NCBI GenBank assembly: GCA_038093515.1
Contig: JBBPSI010000021.1
Location: 62,001-126,000 of the forward strand
Direction of reading: 5' to 3'
Source: Butyriboletus loyo
Taxonomy: Eukaryota > Basidiomycota > Agaricomycetes > Boletales > Boletaceae
Length of the DNA: 64,000 nucleotides
The position numbers and the translations under genes are program-made. A model generated the notes under the pieces. The model had not been told where the DNA came from and did not search any database. It saw only the letters and a list, made by a program, of their open reading frames with translations. The first letter of the stretch is position 1. Every line of letters starts with the position of its first letter. Positions 23,620-35,198 of this stretch are shown in pieces.

Positions 23620-26600
23620 TCAAAAGTGGAAAAATCCCTTCTTCTTTTTCTTCTTCTCATTGTCCGCTACGGCCGCCCCTGCACTGTTAACTGACGTCGA
23701 GCTGGCAGCGTATGACGAGGTTGGGCTAGGTTTAGAGAGTTTTCCGCTTCGGGCGGACGAACCAGAATCCTTTGGTACAGCGAGTGTTGGGTGCTGTCGA
23801 GGAACTGGGTCAGGGGTAAAGTATTTCTGGTCATAGTATTCCTGGTAGGATTGGTGGGCAGCGTTCATAGAGACTCCGTTCGGTACTGCACGAGACCCAA
23901 CACCACCGAGTTCCAGAACTTTGAGATCGTCAATAAATTGCCGAGGGGTAACTGTATGCGTTGATCCTGGTTATTTTTCCCGTTGCTCAGCACGACAGGA
24001 AAGCGCGAGCATGTGTTACACGTACCAATGTAGACATCTTTGTTAAGTGGTCCGCTCAGCATGTAGCATTCTCGGACCTCTGAGTATGTCATCCCACCAG
24101 CCATGAACACGATCACCCGCTGGCGATTATCGACTGGTGCATTTGGTCGTACTGCTTTGTGCCAACTTGGCTTTGCGCTCCGAAGGGAGGATGTGTGCGT
24201 TGGGGTCACTGAACCCTTGCTCGTGGCGGGAGTTGTGGCAGATGGCGCATCTTTGACGTAGGGAAAGAGAGATGTGTCGAGCTTGTTGTTCACATGATCC
24301 TAGGAAATGTTGGTGAGTAGGACCAGAGCAACAATGGTAAACTAGTACGTGCTTCGATGACCGTGCGGAGGAGTGGCTTATATCGGGATAAATCATATTC
24401 TTCCTCTTGAGATGGTTTCTGTTTGAGTTTTTTCCTCGTGTCCTTATCTGCGGGACCCTGAGATATGGGGCTCCGTTAGTAGCGACGCAGAGCCCACGGC
24501 AATGTAGCTTACTCTGGTTATCCGCACGCCGAGATGTGACAACGAATTGATGGCATCTTGATCCGTCATGCCGAGCCGAGCATGTTGATATAGCCGTCGT
24601 CGGTCTTCGTCGGGAACGCCATCGCGGTACATTATATACAATGCAATCATGCGGGCTTTGTTGGGGTTTCTAAAAACATCAAAGAACGTCAACGCAGAAC
24701 AAGTTAGGGAGGAATTCGGAGCTCTACATGATTTCTCGACTATCCAGCAGTGGTACCATCTCTTCAATCAATGTTTTGGGGGATTTTCCCTCGACAGTCG
24801 TTCCAGTAGCGCAGCACTGAACGAAAATCACTAAGACCAAACTGAAATAACGAATAAAAACGGTGGTACCTGTTCGACATTAGCGACCTGTGAAAGTTTG
24901 TCTTTCTCAAATATGCCCATGCATTCTTGGGCCATATTAAGATGCAGGGAGAACTATTATAATACCATCGATTTGCACAACGCATCAGTGATACTAGCAC
25001 TTACTTTTTCCCGCTGCTCTTGGTATTGAGGTAGGCTTGCTAGCATATCCTTCATGTCGTTCAGACTGGCAGCTCCCTCTCTGCGACAGCGTCGGCAGTA
25101 GCAAACATATACACGTCGAACCGAACTTACCCTTTGAACCCAGCATTTTCTTCCATAAATTTATTAAAATCTGCCATGAGCTTATCGATAGCCTCTCGCA
25201 TGTGCATGTGTCTCACGGTCGTCCATAGCGTATCTGTCTCGGAGAGAGTGGCGGCTTTATCCTCATACGCGCCGATAGAAGACTGAAACTTATAACTGGA
25301 GATACAGGATAGGTCAGCAACCTACAGACTACCGACGAGAACGCACGTATATTTCGTTCCGTCCTCTATTGGCAACAGGTCGTTACACATAGCCTGGTAC
25401 GTGAATCCGTGGATCAAAGGCACGACAACATCCATTGAGCGATCAGTGATGATAAGGGTACCCCTCGGTCGGGGCGGGTCCGAAGGTCTCTAATTCGCAT
25501 GCGGATGAGATCCAACATCAGCTGAAGCACCACGGTGGACGCTCACAGGAAAGTCAGGGTTAGTACGTTTGTATTCGTCCAAGTTTCGCTGCACCATGAA
25601 CGCCAGCAATTTGGTTACAAACTCTGTGTCCGCAGCCTCGTATGCACGCGCGGCGTCACCTCGGGCAAGGTTGGTCCGCCATCGATTGCTTCCTTCGGAA
25701 GGGGGAGGTGCACGAGTCTGCGCATTGGGCTTGAGTGGACCCAACGGAAGATGATGGGAAGGAAAGTAGTATCGAATATAAGGGAATTCATTGAGGGTGA
25801 TGCATACGTTTGTTATCTATACGTATTCAAACTCAGACTGGAGAAGGGAGCTGGAGGTACTCGACGCGCACCGTCTTGCTCACGAACAAAAGTTCTTCTT
25901 CTAAACGTGATCGAGCCGTTCTGAACGCAGCCTCATTTCGTGGCGGGCTGTAAATATTGAAGAAAAGACCGGGAGAGTTTAGAGTGAACGTTTGCGCTTC
26001 TACCGCTACAAACGAACAGAGGTACCTGATTAATATGAAACTTGGAAAGTCTGAGCCTGAAGCCCTGCTCACCCCAAAAGTTCAAAAAAAGTTCCTGCAG
26101 GCCACGAAGGAAGGGCTCCGCGGGGGATGAAGTCAGACGTTGGAACAAAGGTTCGGAGAGACCTGAGAAGAGTTTGGTCATTACAATGTTTCCAAGCTCC
26201 GAAAAGACTCGCCCTCGATGAAGAACAAGTGAGCGCCGAGGTACTGCTGTCGGTCATTGGAGAAGTCCTTGATGATCCTCTCGACATTCTGCGTTGTAGG
26301 CATGAGAATATACACGGCCTCGAATTGCTGGGGCTCTCGGTAGTTGGAGATCGATTCAATCACTGGGTGCAGGGCATCAGAAGGAAGGTCCGGAAATCCG
26401 CCGATACGAAGAGACTGCGTACGGGTGACATTCTCCTCCAGAATATCGAACTGTTTGAGTACCGAGCCGAGTAACTTCTGCGAGTAGTCGTCTACAACAA
26501 GGATCTTCCATCGACCTTGTGGGTTGACAGATCTGATTGCCTGAAGAAATCCTAGATAGCATGTCGTGAGTGGATGGAGACAGGAGATGAGCAGGCATAC

Positions 26601-26631
26601 TTGTGCGGACGGTGGCGATGAGCGAGGACAT
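23620..26631 (-). CDS. SEC1: Sec1/Munc18 protein SEC1, exocytic SNARE regulator
   Basis: Binds assembled syntaxin-type SNARE complexes and promotes fusion of secretory vesicles at the plasma membrane, here presumably at hyphal tips. The start MSSLIATVR joins [20 protein letters not shown] across an intron. Family blocks follow in order: [157 protein letters not shown], and [20 protein letters not shown]. The C-terminal tail is Ser-rich and ends with a Lys run and GFFHF. About twelve exons, total length near the 700 residues of fungal Sec1. An upstream in-frame ATG near 26712 is possible, but homology starts at MSSLIATVR. The extended tail is typical of fungal Sec1 rather than Sly1 or Vps45. 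Confidence 0.93.
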
Positions 26632-26874
26632 CTCCAGATCGACAAAGACGATGTAGGGAGGAATTGTAGTGGGTGTCACGCTCAAGCTAACACGGCTATC
26701 ACCGATATTCATCAACTGTCATTAAGCATCGACAGAATACATTGAGCAGCGAAATAAGAAATTCTCCATGCTGGAAAATCAGAAACTGTCCATGGCCGAA
26801 ATTATCTACTGCCGCATGGAGGTCTAGAGATTAATTCGGTAGGTAAAAGCTAACTGAAGATAAACCGTTGCCCA

Positions 26875-28638
26875 TCACAACAGCAATACGCCCAATGCCA
26901 ATAACGATGTGATACCAGCTGACAGAGAAATAGCAGCGTTCAACGCAGTGCCGCTGGTTTTTGAGGTACCAGCACTTCCCGTGCTATTACTACCGCCGAT
27001 GGTGGTATTCGCATAAGGGAATGATGTATTTTTATTAGTCTCACGGTAAAGGTTCGTGGCTGGAATCCCATTGCAGTGGCCAATAGAATTGAGCTGTAAC
27101 ACCACATTTGAGTAAGCAGCGGTCGACAGGCGAATGACAAAGCTTACAGTCAATGGGGGGTTGAAGTTCTCAGCAGCAGGAAGGGTATAAGCGATAGCAA
27201 GCTCGACAGTTTGCGCATACAAGTCATGTTCCAGAACGATAAAACCAGTGTTCAGAGTCGTCGCATTACTGAGGATGGCCTGGAAGGTGGCAAATGACTG
27301 TGAACCAGTCACCTTACCACTAGGAACTTGCCAGTCTGCGTGCGACAGTAAGTAAAAGCCATGTTTTAGATTTCGATTAATTTTACCGTTGGTATCAAAT
27401 GTAGCGCCGGAAGGGGTGCTGGTCCAAATAACTGGAACCATTCCCATGGCCAGGGAAATAGCGCGAACGCGATCATCGATGTCGCCGTAAGGGGCACGCA
27501 TTAAAGTCGGAGTAACACCAAGGACCTGCTTGATGACTTTACGAGTGTACCCTAGTTCGGCTACGACTTGCGCAGTGGTAAGCATAGTAAGGGGCTGAGC
27601 TCAAGTCAGCGACGTAGTGGGGGTGACAAGGAGAACAGGCTGACCCTGTGGGACCAGGTATGGACAGCAATCTCGTGCCCGGTCATGTACTCTTCGATGA
27701 GTACGCGAGGACGCTCAACAACGCGCGAGCCTATAACAAAGAATGTGGAGATGAGATTCTTGGAGGAGAGATAATCGAGCAGTTCCCTGGAATATATGGT
27801 TAGAGAAGATGATGTATTATGTGTGTATTCACTCACTGGGCTGAATGAAGATGAGAAGTGGGGGGAGGGGCAAGTGAATGAGTATATCGTTGAACTCGGT
27901 AAGAGAACTCACTGTAAAGGCCAGGACCGTCGTCAAAGCTCATACCCCAATTCATCTTATTTGGACATGAAGTGATATCGGTATCGCGGGTATGAGCGCC
28001 ACACGTCCACCAGCCACGGCTAGCAGCCTCTGAGGCAGCCTGAGGGTCACCGGCACAGGTACCATCCTTGGTAGGACTAAGATCCGGAATATTGAACCCA
28101 TCGAGTTCCGTCATCCACGCAGCAACTTCAGAACCAGCTAGAAAGATGGAAAAAATTAAGCTACGAGACAGAAGATGAAAGAAGGATGCGAACGTACTGG
28201 TAGGAGCGATCTGGTCCTGAGCAGGCCACTGACTAGCGACGAAGACGACTGCGAAAGGTGAGATTATGAATGAGGTGAAAGAGCGAACTTACACGGAGTT
28301 GGCAGTGTTGGGGCACCAGGGATGGGAGGAGTAGCTCCAGCGGGATAGGTAGCGGTCACGGGGAGCGTGGAGGGAAGAGGCATGCCGGAAGTGATCTGGC
28401 TCAGCGGGGGGATTGTAGTTCCGACTAACGCAGTGGAGACGGGGGAAGCAGAGTTGGAGGATGTGGAAGCCGTCGCTGAGACAGAGGACGAGGGAGCGGA
28501 AGACGATACGGATGAGGACGAGGTGGTGGTGGGGGCAGATGCGGATACGGATTGCCTCTTTGCGAGACGAACATGGTGGTCGTTGGCGGCGACGGCGGCG
28601 AAGAGGGCGAAAAGAGCGACAAGGGTGTTGAGATGCAT
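26875..28638 (-). CDS. CDA: Chitin deacetylase, GPI-anchored polysaccharide deacetylase (CE4)
   Basis: Converts chitin to chitosan at the cell wall. The start MHLNTLVALFALFAAVAAND (28638) is a clear signal peptide, followed by a Ser/Thr-rich linker. After DGTCAGDPQAASEAASRGWW the NodB domain has the metal and catalytic motifs: MSFDDGP (two Asp), GHEIAVHTWSHR (H-x4-H), RAPYGDIDDRVR, LLSHADWQ and the C-terminal Leu-His motif VLEHDLY. The C-terminus STGSAGTSKTSGTALNAAIS followed by a hydrophobic end (SLLALGVLLL) is a GPI-attachment signal. Five or so exons. The upstream Met at the start of a longer frame (28710) is not needed, because the signal peptide begins at 28638. All residues expected for activity are present. 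It lies next to SEC1, transcribed in the same direction. Confidence 0.93.
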
Positions 28639-28925
28639 GACAACGAGCGGGGCCAAAGCGAACGACAAGCACGAGAAGGGGAGAAAAACATTCGCAAGGA
28701 TGTTATACATTTGTTATTTGTTATAATTATACAATGGCAACCATGATGATAACCCGCTTGCTTCTTTAGGAAAGCCGAGGTCGCTTAGGGCTTGCTGAGT
28801 TCCAAAACAGGTAATGAACACGGACGCATCAATTGATACCGCACGCAAATTTAATCTCCGAAAACGACACTACATACAAATGCCACACGCAGCTGATAAT
28901 GCCAATCTTCATATTACGTCAGCAC

Positions 28926-31317
28926 TCATGGAAGCGCAGACTCGTCCACGTTCAGAATGAGGGCCGTGAAGAACCGGATGATCTCCACAAAGTTTGAAGC
29001 CGATATAGCTGTCAACCACGTCAGAACAACTCCTAAAATATCCACCGTACTCACCCTCATCCACCGTGTGCACACCAGGAAGTAGTGCCCCCCCAGCTGC
29101 CCCATCAAAGTGTCCATAACGGAAAATATGTGGCGTCAACTTCCAGTAGAATCTCGTGTCTACATCTTGTCCGTCAGCCCGAACATCCCTCCCAACTGGT
29201 TACCCACCAGTATTTCCAGACATCATTCCAGGGCTTACGATGATATGATCATCCCCAGAAATTGCTCTGTGAGAGTTGTAGGCAGCTTTGATACTCCCTG
29301 ACAACAGTCGGTAAGGCACCGCGTCCCCCTCGGTTGGCGTAACTGGTGCGGGCTCGAGCCCGCTTTCGAATGCTGTAGAGAGCGTCACCGTGCCGCGAGT
29401 TGTTGTTGTCACATCCCCATCCATATTGACGTCAAACGCAGTGTACGACAAATTGTACTCGCGTGCAAGTGACTCGAGCAACCGGGCATCACGCTCTTGC
29501 GTAGCAGCCACAGAACTAATCGCACACGATCAATACGCATCAACAATACTTTGCCGAGTCCCTTGCCTTTCGACCGAGATACGGTGGTTAACGACCGCAT
29601 ACGCGCGTTCCGGGAGTGCGTTGACTTTCACACCCCCGTGAACAAGATCAATCGCTTGAGTTGTACCCACGAGGCTCTTGATGGTGGCATCTCTGAAGAG
29701 TTCTTCCTCGGCGGACCGTAAAGCCTGGTCAGAGTGCTCAGCGCCGATAATATTCCTCCTTAGTGAGCCTGGTAGGTCTGATGCGTGTCGCGCCAAGCAC
29801 TGGAAATTCTTGTACATCGGTGAACCTCGTGCCTGAAAAATGTTCATCACAATTAGACAGTACGTCGTGAAGCGCTGACCAGATGAGCATCGAAAGGACT
29901 CTTTTCTATGGAAACGAGGAACTCTGCCAGTAAACCGATGCTCTGCAGCCAGTGGTCAGCACAGTAGACGGTTGACTGGCCGGTGCTAACCGTGTGAGGG
30001 GGAGGCAAGCTAGAGTGTCCCCCGGGCGTGGTGACTTCGATCATGACATCAATTGAACCCTTTTCTGCAATACCAGGAGTAGCAGTGACTTGTCCATACT
30101 GCTCTCCGAAGCCAGCTGCAACGCTGTATCAGCAGTCTAACATATCCTATCAAGTTCCTCTACCTTACCACCCTCGTCAACCAACATAGCGAACCCGTTT
30201 TCGCCAAATATTTCCAGCAGCGCTGACGCCAAGGTTTGTGCACCCTATAAGACGTCAACATTAAACCAGATATTCACTGGATTCGCCTTACATATGTTCC
30301 ACTGCTCTCCTCATCGAACCCCGAGGCAAGTACCACCGTTCGAGCTGGTTGATAGCCACTTGCCAACATAGTCTCCATCGTCGACCTGTCGTACTCGATA
30401 ACGTTAAGCGTGACAGCCATGAAGGAATCTTACAGTATGCCGATCAATCCACTCTTGTCGTCTGCGCTGCCTCGTCCCCAGATCAAATTGCCTGTGAATG
30501 ACATCTATATGAACGACGACGTAGAGGAAATCTTGATAACAGACCATCAAAATGACCCGAGAATGGAGGGTAAGTCCAAGCATCATACGTTGTGGGTTCC
30601 ACGGGCACGACATCTAGAGAAAAAATTAGTGGAGCCAAGGGCGATGATGGGCATCAGTTACACAAACCTTGGTGGCCGGCTAAGAGTAAGGGTTTCAGGG
30701 TAGCATCTGAACCCTTCCACACGAAGATTAGTCCATAAGTGTTCACTTTAGTCAGTTCGAGGGTCGAATGCCTATGGTGGCAAACGTCAATTTTGTATTC
30801 GTGATGTGGCCCAGATACGACATACACCAGAGGAAACGACTTTACGAGATAATCATGAAACACGGCAAATTTTTCCCAGCGTGGGTCCACCCCTACGGGA
30901 TCCATTTGATCATAGGATTCAGTGCTTTCGAAATATTCGTGTGTCAGCCATGTGTTCTACAACCTGCCGCCAGACTCACGGGATCTGAATTGCTCCAGAG
31001 AGCCAGTCAACTGCTTTCGCTTGGAACGCCTCAGTCCCGTAGATTTCGGTTAGCGTCTCCCATAATGCATTGTTCTTCACTGGGATCAGTTCAGGCGCCT
31101 GAGGACATAAATCGCGACCGCCGTTGGCTGTGTCGAGAGATGCGCTCTGGATGCAGTGCCAGATGTACTTGGGAGTGATTTTCGCGAAAACCGTGATCGC
31201 GAGAGCCGCTAGCACGAAAAGGGTTGTCTTTACGGCTCTCGAGGAGACGTTGGGCGTTGCCCGGCTCGGTTTGAGCCCTGGAAGTTCTCCCGGGAGCTTA
31301 CCTTGTGGTACAGACAT
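28926..31317 (-). CDS. CPS1: Vacuolar carboxypeptidase S, M20 metallopeptidase
   Basis: Zinc carboxypeptidase of the vacuole that releases C-terminal residues from peptides. The start MSVPQGKLPGELPGLKPSRA precedes one membrane anchor (TTLFVLAALAITVFAKITPK), as in yeast Cps1, which is delivered as a type II membrane protein. Motifs: PLLLAGHQ spliced to DVVPVEPTTYDAW (first metal His), LIWGRGSADDKSGLIGI (bridging Asp), VLASGFDEESSGT (catalytic Glu pair), EVTTPGGHSSLPPP (dimerisation-domain His), and the last ligand in YWKLTPHIFRYGHFDG. About nine exons; the terminal exon ends ALILNVDESALP. A non-ATG extension upstream (31389) is ignored. The metal set is complete, so an active enzyme is expected. 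Confidence 0.94.
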
Positions 31318-31694
31318 GAAGGACGGTGGTAACGATGGCAAGCAATATCGTTTATCCGACGGTGGGTGAAATCCAACAGATACGGCCAAACGTTTTCCAC
31401 ACTATCACCATATGTTCTGATGGAAGTTGAAAGTTTAGTTATGTTTACAGTGTCACGCGTGGAGTCGTGGAATCCGAAGTCCAACTTTGGGCTGTGTCCA
31501 ATTTCTGTCCTGGATTTATTCTGCCGACTGTATCAAGGCATCTGAAACACTGTGGTATGTACATTATAGCGCTCCCGCAGCCCTTACTGAGCGGTAAACT
31601 CATTTCCGACTGTTTCAGGCTTACCCCAGCGACAGTTTCGGCATCCCCACAGGAGACAGCCTGATCTTAACTTTCACCAAGACCAGCACCAAAC

Positions 31695-33521
31695 ATGATC
31701 ACTGAGGCCCAGGCACGTCTTGATGACGAGATTGCTGCGTTGACCCTGGTGTTATCCAACCTCCGCACCCAGAGAAATACCTTCTCGCTCATTTCTCGCC
31801 TTCCACCGGAGATTCTTGCGTCCATATTCACCCATTGCGCTCGCATTCATCAACAAAACCGATACCCAGGATACCGCGTACCTGACTGGGTCAACGTTTC
31901 TCATGTCTGTCGCCATTGGCGGGATGTCGCATTGAACTGTTCGACTCTCTGGTCATTCCTGTTTGTGTCTTCGCAACGCTGGACAGATGAATTGCTTGCC
32001 AGATCAAAGACGGCACCGTTAAAAGTCCTCGTGGATTCCGATTATCCAAAGCAGTCAACAGAGTTGCATTTTTTGAAGAATATAGCACCTCAAGCAGACC
32101 GTATTCAGGATCTCTGCCTACGGCTCACGCGCCAGGAAGCAGAGCGTGTTTTGTCCTTGTTTTCTTCGCCTGCTCCCCTCCTGCAAAGTTTGCGGGTCTC
32201 GGTGGAAAGGTCCAACTATCTAAGTGAACCCGCTCTGGTCACAGGAACCCTCTTTGACGGGGATACCCCATCCCTCCGCAAACTAGAGCTGATGAACTAC
32301 CCATTCCCACTGACGTCTCCAACACTTCGTGGTCTAACATTTCTTAGGCTGCGCGATCTTGGTACTTCCTATCAGCCGACACTTGTAGAGCTCAAGGTCG
32401 CACTCAGCCGCATGCAGGACCTCGCATATCTGCATCTTGAGAACGCCCTCCCTAGCGCTCGTGGAAATTCCACTGGCCAGTCTTTTGAGGACTCAGAGAA
32501 GCTCAGTTTCCCTCAGCTCGCCCGTCTTTCAATCGTTGCACCGTCCTCGACGGTTGTTCTGCTATTGTCTTGTTTTGACCTCCCGATGCAGACAGAAGTC
32601 AGATTACGATGTTGTTTCGAAGCTGGCACTGAGGATTACACTCCAATCTACCCTCTTCTCGCAAAACGATTCATCGCATCCGATTACCAGGGATTTACCC
32701 TTGCTCCATTCATCCGTACCTCCTTCATCGAAACTACATCGGCGACAGTAGGCTTCATTTTCAGCACGGCCGAACATGATTCTGGTCGTCGTGCGTTCTC
32801 GGCATCCACAACGTCTTATGACCTGGGCCAGCTATGCGAAGATTGGGATTGCAATATCCCACTCAAGGTTGACGTTGTCCTACGGACGTCATTGTCAAAA
32901 GATCGCGAGGACCTCGTAGCAGGCGTTTGTGGCAGCTTGCCCCTGACCAACCTCCGAAGTGCTCATTTTAGCTTTGATATGGGGACCACCCTCTCATCAG
33001 CCTTTTGGATAAATACTTTTGGGCACCTTCAGGAGTTGCGGCACATCAGACTATCCGAAGTCAACTTGCAGGGTTTGGTTCGAGTGCTTTCCCTTGCTCC
33101 TCATCATTGCCCGAAGAACAATGGTGGAAACTTGAAGTCGGGTTCAGGTCAGGTATTCGCACCCGCCTTGGAGGAGTTGGAGCTCCACAGCGTGAATTTT
33201 TCCAAAAAGTGCTACGGTCGGTCGCAGGGCAATCCCAACGATTGCTCCTGCAGTGCACCATGTCTGTACGATGCTCTCTCCAGTCGCCAAGCGGAAGGTC
33301 ATGGTCTTCGGCGGCTCGTCGTCACTGAATGTATGTATGTCCATGATTACGATGTGTGGGTTTTGAGGGAGTCGGTAACTGACGTTAATTGGGATGGGGT
33401 CACAAGAACGATCCCAGACCCCGAGAGCGAAGAAGCCCAAGTGGGAGACGGAGACGACGAAGGGACTCACGGTCACCTGGGAATGCCACATTTCCACCAA
33501 TTTGCTGGATGGTTTTCATAG
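31695..33521 (+). CDS. F-box-like protein, single exon
   Basis: 608 codons without an intron, unlike almost every neighbour. The N-terminus MITEAQARLDDEIAALTLVL is a short coiled coil. The F-box-like motif follows (SLISRLPPEILASIFTHCAR, VSHVCRHWRDVALNCSTLWS), then an irregular leucine-rich region (LQSLRVSVERSNYL, LRKLELMNYPFPL, LEELELHSVNF). The tail is acidic. This layout belongs to the large F-box family of agaricomycetes. Such proteins are proposed SCF ubiquitin-ligase adaptors; the substrate of this one cannot be read from the sequence. The homologous region and the first ATG agree on the start. Confidence 0.88.
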   Translation: MITEAQARLDDEIAALTLVLSNLRTQRNTFSLISRLPPEILASIFTHCARIHQQNRYPGYRVPDWVNVSHVCRHWRDVALNCSTLWSFLFVSSQRWTDELLARSKTAPLKVLVDSDYPKQSTELHFLKNIAPQADRIQDLCLRLTRQEAERVLSLFSSPAPLLQSLRVSVERSNYLSEPALVTGTLFDGDTPSLRKLELMNYPFPLTSPTLRGLTFLRLRDLGTSYQPTLVELKVALSRMQDLAYLHLENALPSARGNSTGQSFEDSEKLSFPQLARLSIVAPSSTVVLLLSCFDLPMQTEVRLRCCFEAGTEDYTPIYPLLAKRFIASDYQGFTLAPFIRTSFIETTSATVGFIFSTAEHDSGRRAFSASTTSYDLGQLCEDWDCNIPLKVDVVLRTSLSKDREDLVAGVCGSLPLTNLRSAHFSFDMGTTLSSAFWINTFGHLQELRHIRLSEVNLQGLVRVLSLAPHHCPKNNGGNLKSGSGQVFAPALEELELHSVNFSKKCYGRSQGNPNDCSCSAPCLYDALSSRQAEGHGLRRLVVTECMYVHDYDVWVLRESVTDVNWDGVTRTIPDPESEEAQVGDGDDEGTHGHLGMPHFHQFAGWFS

Positions 33522-33818
33522 AATGATTACCAGGCCCGTCAGTGTATGGTTTGGCGAACGGCGATGGTATGACTGTCGTAGTTTCGATACGTTAAGCTAT
33601 AACAAGTTCCACATAACGTTACCTTTGTATCTGTTGAAATACTCCCATCCAGACTGGACTCTTTCAACTTTGCTCACAAAGTTCCTCACTGGCGACGCTA
33701 AACAGATCTTGCACGGGCTGACTTTGCGGCGTTTGATAATAATAATCCATCAAGAGTCGGCAATTTCCGTACTCCCGGAAGCATTTCGATATCGAGCATG
33801 CAATTAATCGTGTAAATA

Positions 33819-35054
33819 TCATACATCAGCCTTCCTGCCTGCCAGCTCCTCTATCGAGGGCCGTTTGGGAGCAATTATCCCACTGCGACCGGAACTGGCA
33901 TACAAGACCTCAGCTTCACCAAGGACACCTGGAGTGTAGTCCACCACAGGACCAAACTTGTAAATGTTACCCTGGGGATCGAAGGTCGACGACGGGAGTT
34001 GGAGAAGGTCAGACGGGGCCCTCGTGAGGTACAACCGATGCAAGGCATCCTCGGCAGCCTGTGCAGAATCTCAATAATCAGTGTTGCATCAAACAAGGGC
34101 TGATTACATACCCTGTACTCGGCCATTTTCAGCGAACTACCGAAGCCTTCGCCGAGCTTGTCCACCCCAGAATATATTCCAACAACGAATATCGGCGAGT
34201 TTGAAAACCGGCCTGTTTCTTTCAAAAGTCTGTAAAGAATAAGCATGTGGCAGGAGACTCGGGACGAAAACATGGCTTCACCTTGACTTTGGTCGTTCTC
34301 TACCAAATTTTGCGACAGTCTCCATTAGAGCGCGTTTTGGATCTCGGAATTTCAACATGGTCCGCAAGTCGACCTGGCGGTTTAGGAAGAAGGAATGGAC
34401 AAATTTGCGAGCTGTCGAGAGCGACCTCTCTTGGTACACTAATGCCGTCAACGCACGCGGTATTGACGCGAGTGCGTCGGAATGCAAGAGTGGAGGTGAC
34501 GTAGGCGTCGATGGCTGGGAATGAAAGGTCAGAATGATCAAATTGGAGACGGTCGATGAGCGAACCTGTCTATGCCAGCGCAAAAGAGGCGTAGCACCCA
34601 TCCCCTGAGCGACGCTGGCGCAGGTCAAGGGACCCACGTGAGCGCTGACTGCAGCCTTGAGAACACGGGTTGGGAGATGGGGGTATGAAGCGTGGAGGTA
34701 TTCAGAGGCGAAGAGGCCCATGAGGGAGTTACCCAGTGCTGCTAGGTCTGCATTCGTTGGAGGAGCTGGACTGGAGGGGTAGTACTTGGCATGGAGGTTC
34801 AGGAAAGACTTGTGGGTGCAAGCACGTCGAATGGTGTCAGGAGAGTCCAGTATCGAACCTAGGCCGATACGATGAGAAAACGCAGACAGGGCAGATGGGG
34901 GCGGTGGTTGTAATGCAGCCCATGACTGTGGATCGAATATGACTTTGCCAGCATGCCTGACGATGGCCTCTTTGGGAGGAAACTGGTTTAGATGAGCCGC
35001 GGAAATGGCGAGCTTGGAGGCGGTCGAGTAGAGCCTGTTTGAAACATGACCCAT
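33819..35054 (-). CDS. MRPL3: Mitochondrial large ribosomal subunit protein mL44 (Mrpl3), RNase III-like
   Basis: Structural protein of the mitochondrial 54S subunit with a degenerate RNase III fold plus a double-stranded RNA-binding domain. I start at MGHVSNRLYSTASKLAIS (35054), a short presequence; a longer presequence through an upstream exon near 35100-35200 is possible. Core: RIGLGSILDSPDTIRRACTH, LAALGNSLMGLFASEYLHAS, CASVAQGMGATPLLRWHRQ, SIPRALTALVYQERSLSTAR, LRTMLKFRDPKRALMETVAK, then RLLKETGRFSNSPIFVVGIY and GFGSSLKMAEYRAAEDALHR. The strongly acidic RNase III signature is absent, as in other mL44 proteins. The C-terminus KRPSIEELAGRKADV ends at 33819. It converges with the F-box gene. 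Confidence 0.9.
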
Positions 35055-35198
35055 TGGCAAACAAGTGAACAAGAACCCGTTCAGAGCCAAAAAAAAAGGG
35101 CGGTCGAGGGGCACTCGGCAATGTCCGAGCACAGTATCGACAGACTTCGGACAGAGCGACGAGCACAACTTGAACACGTACACTAACTCACATCGCCC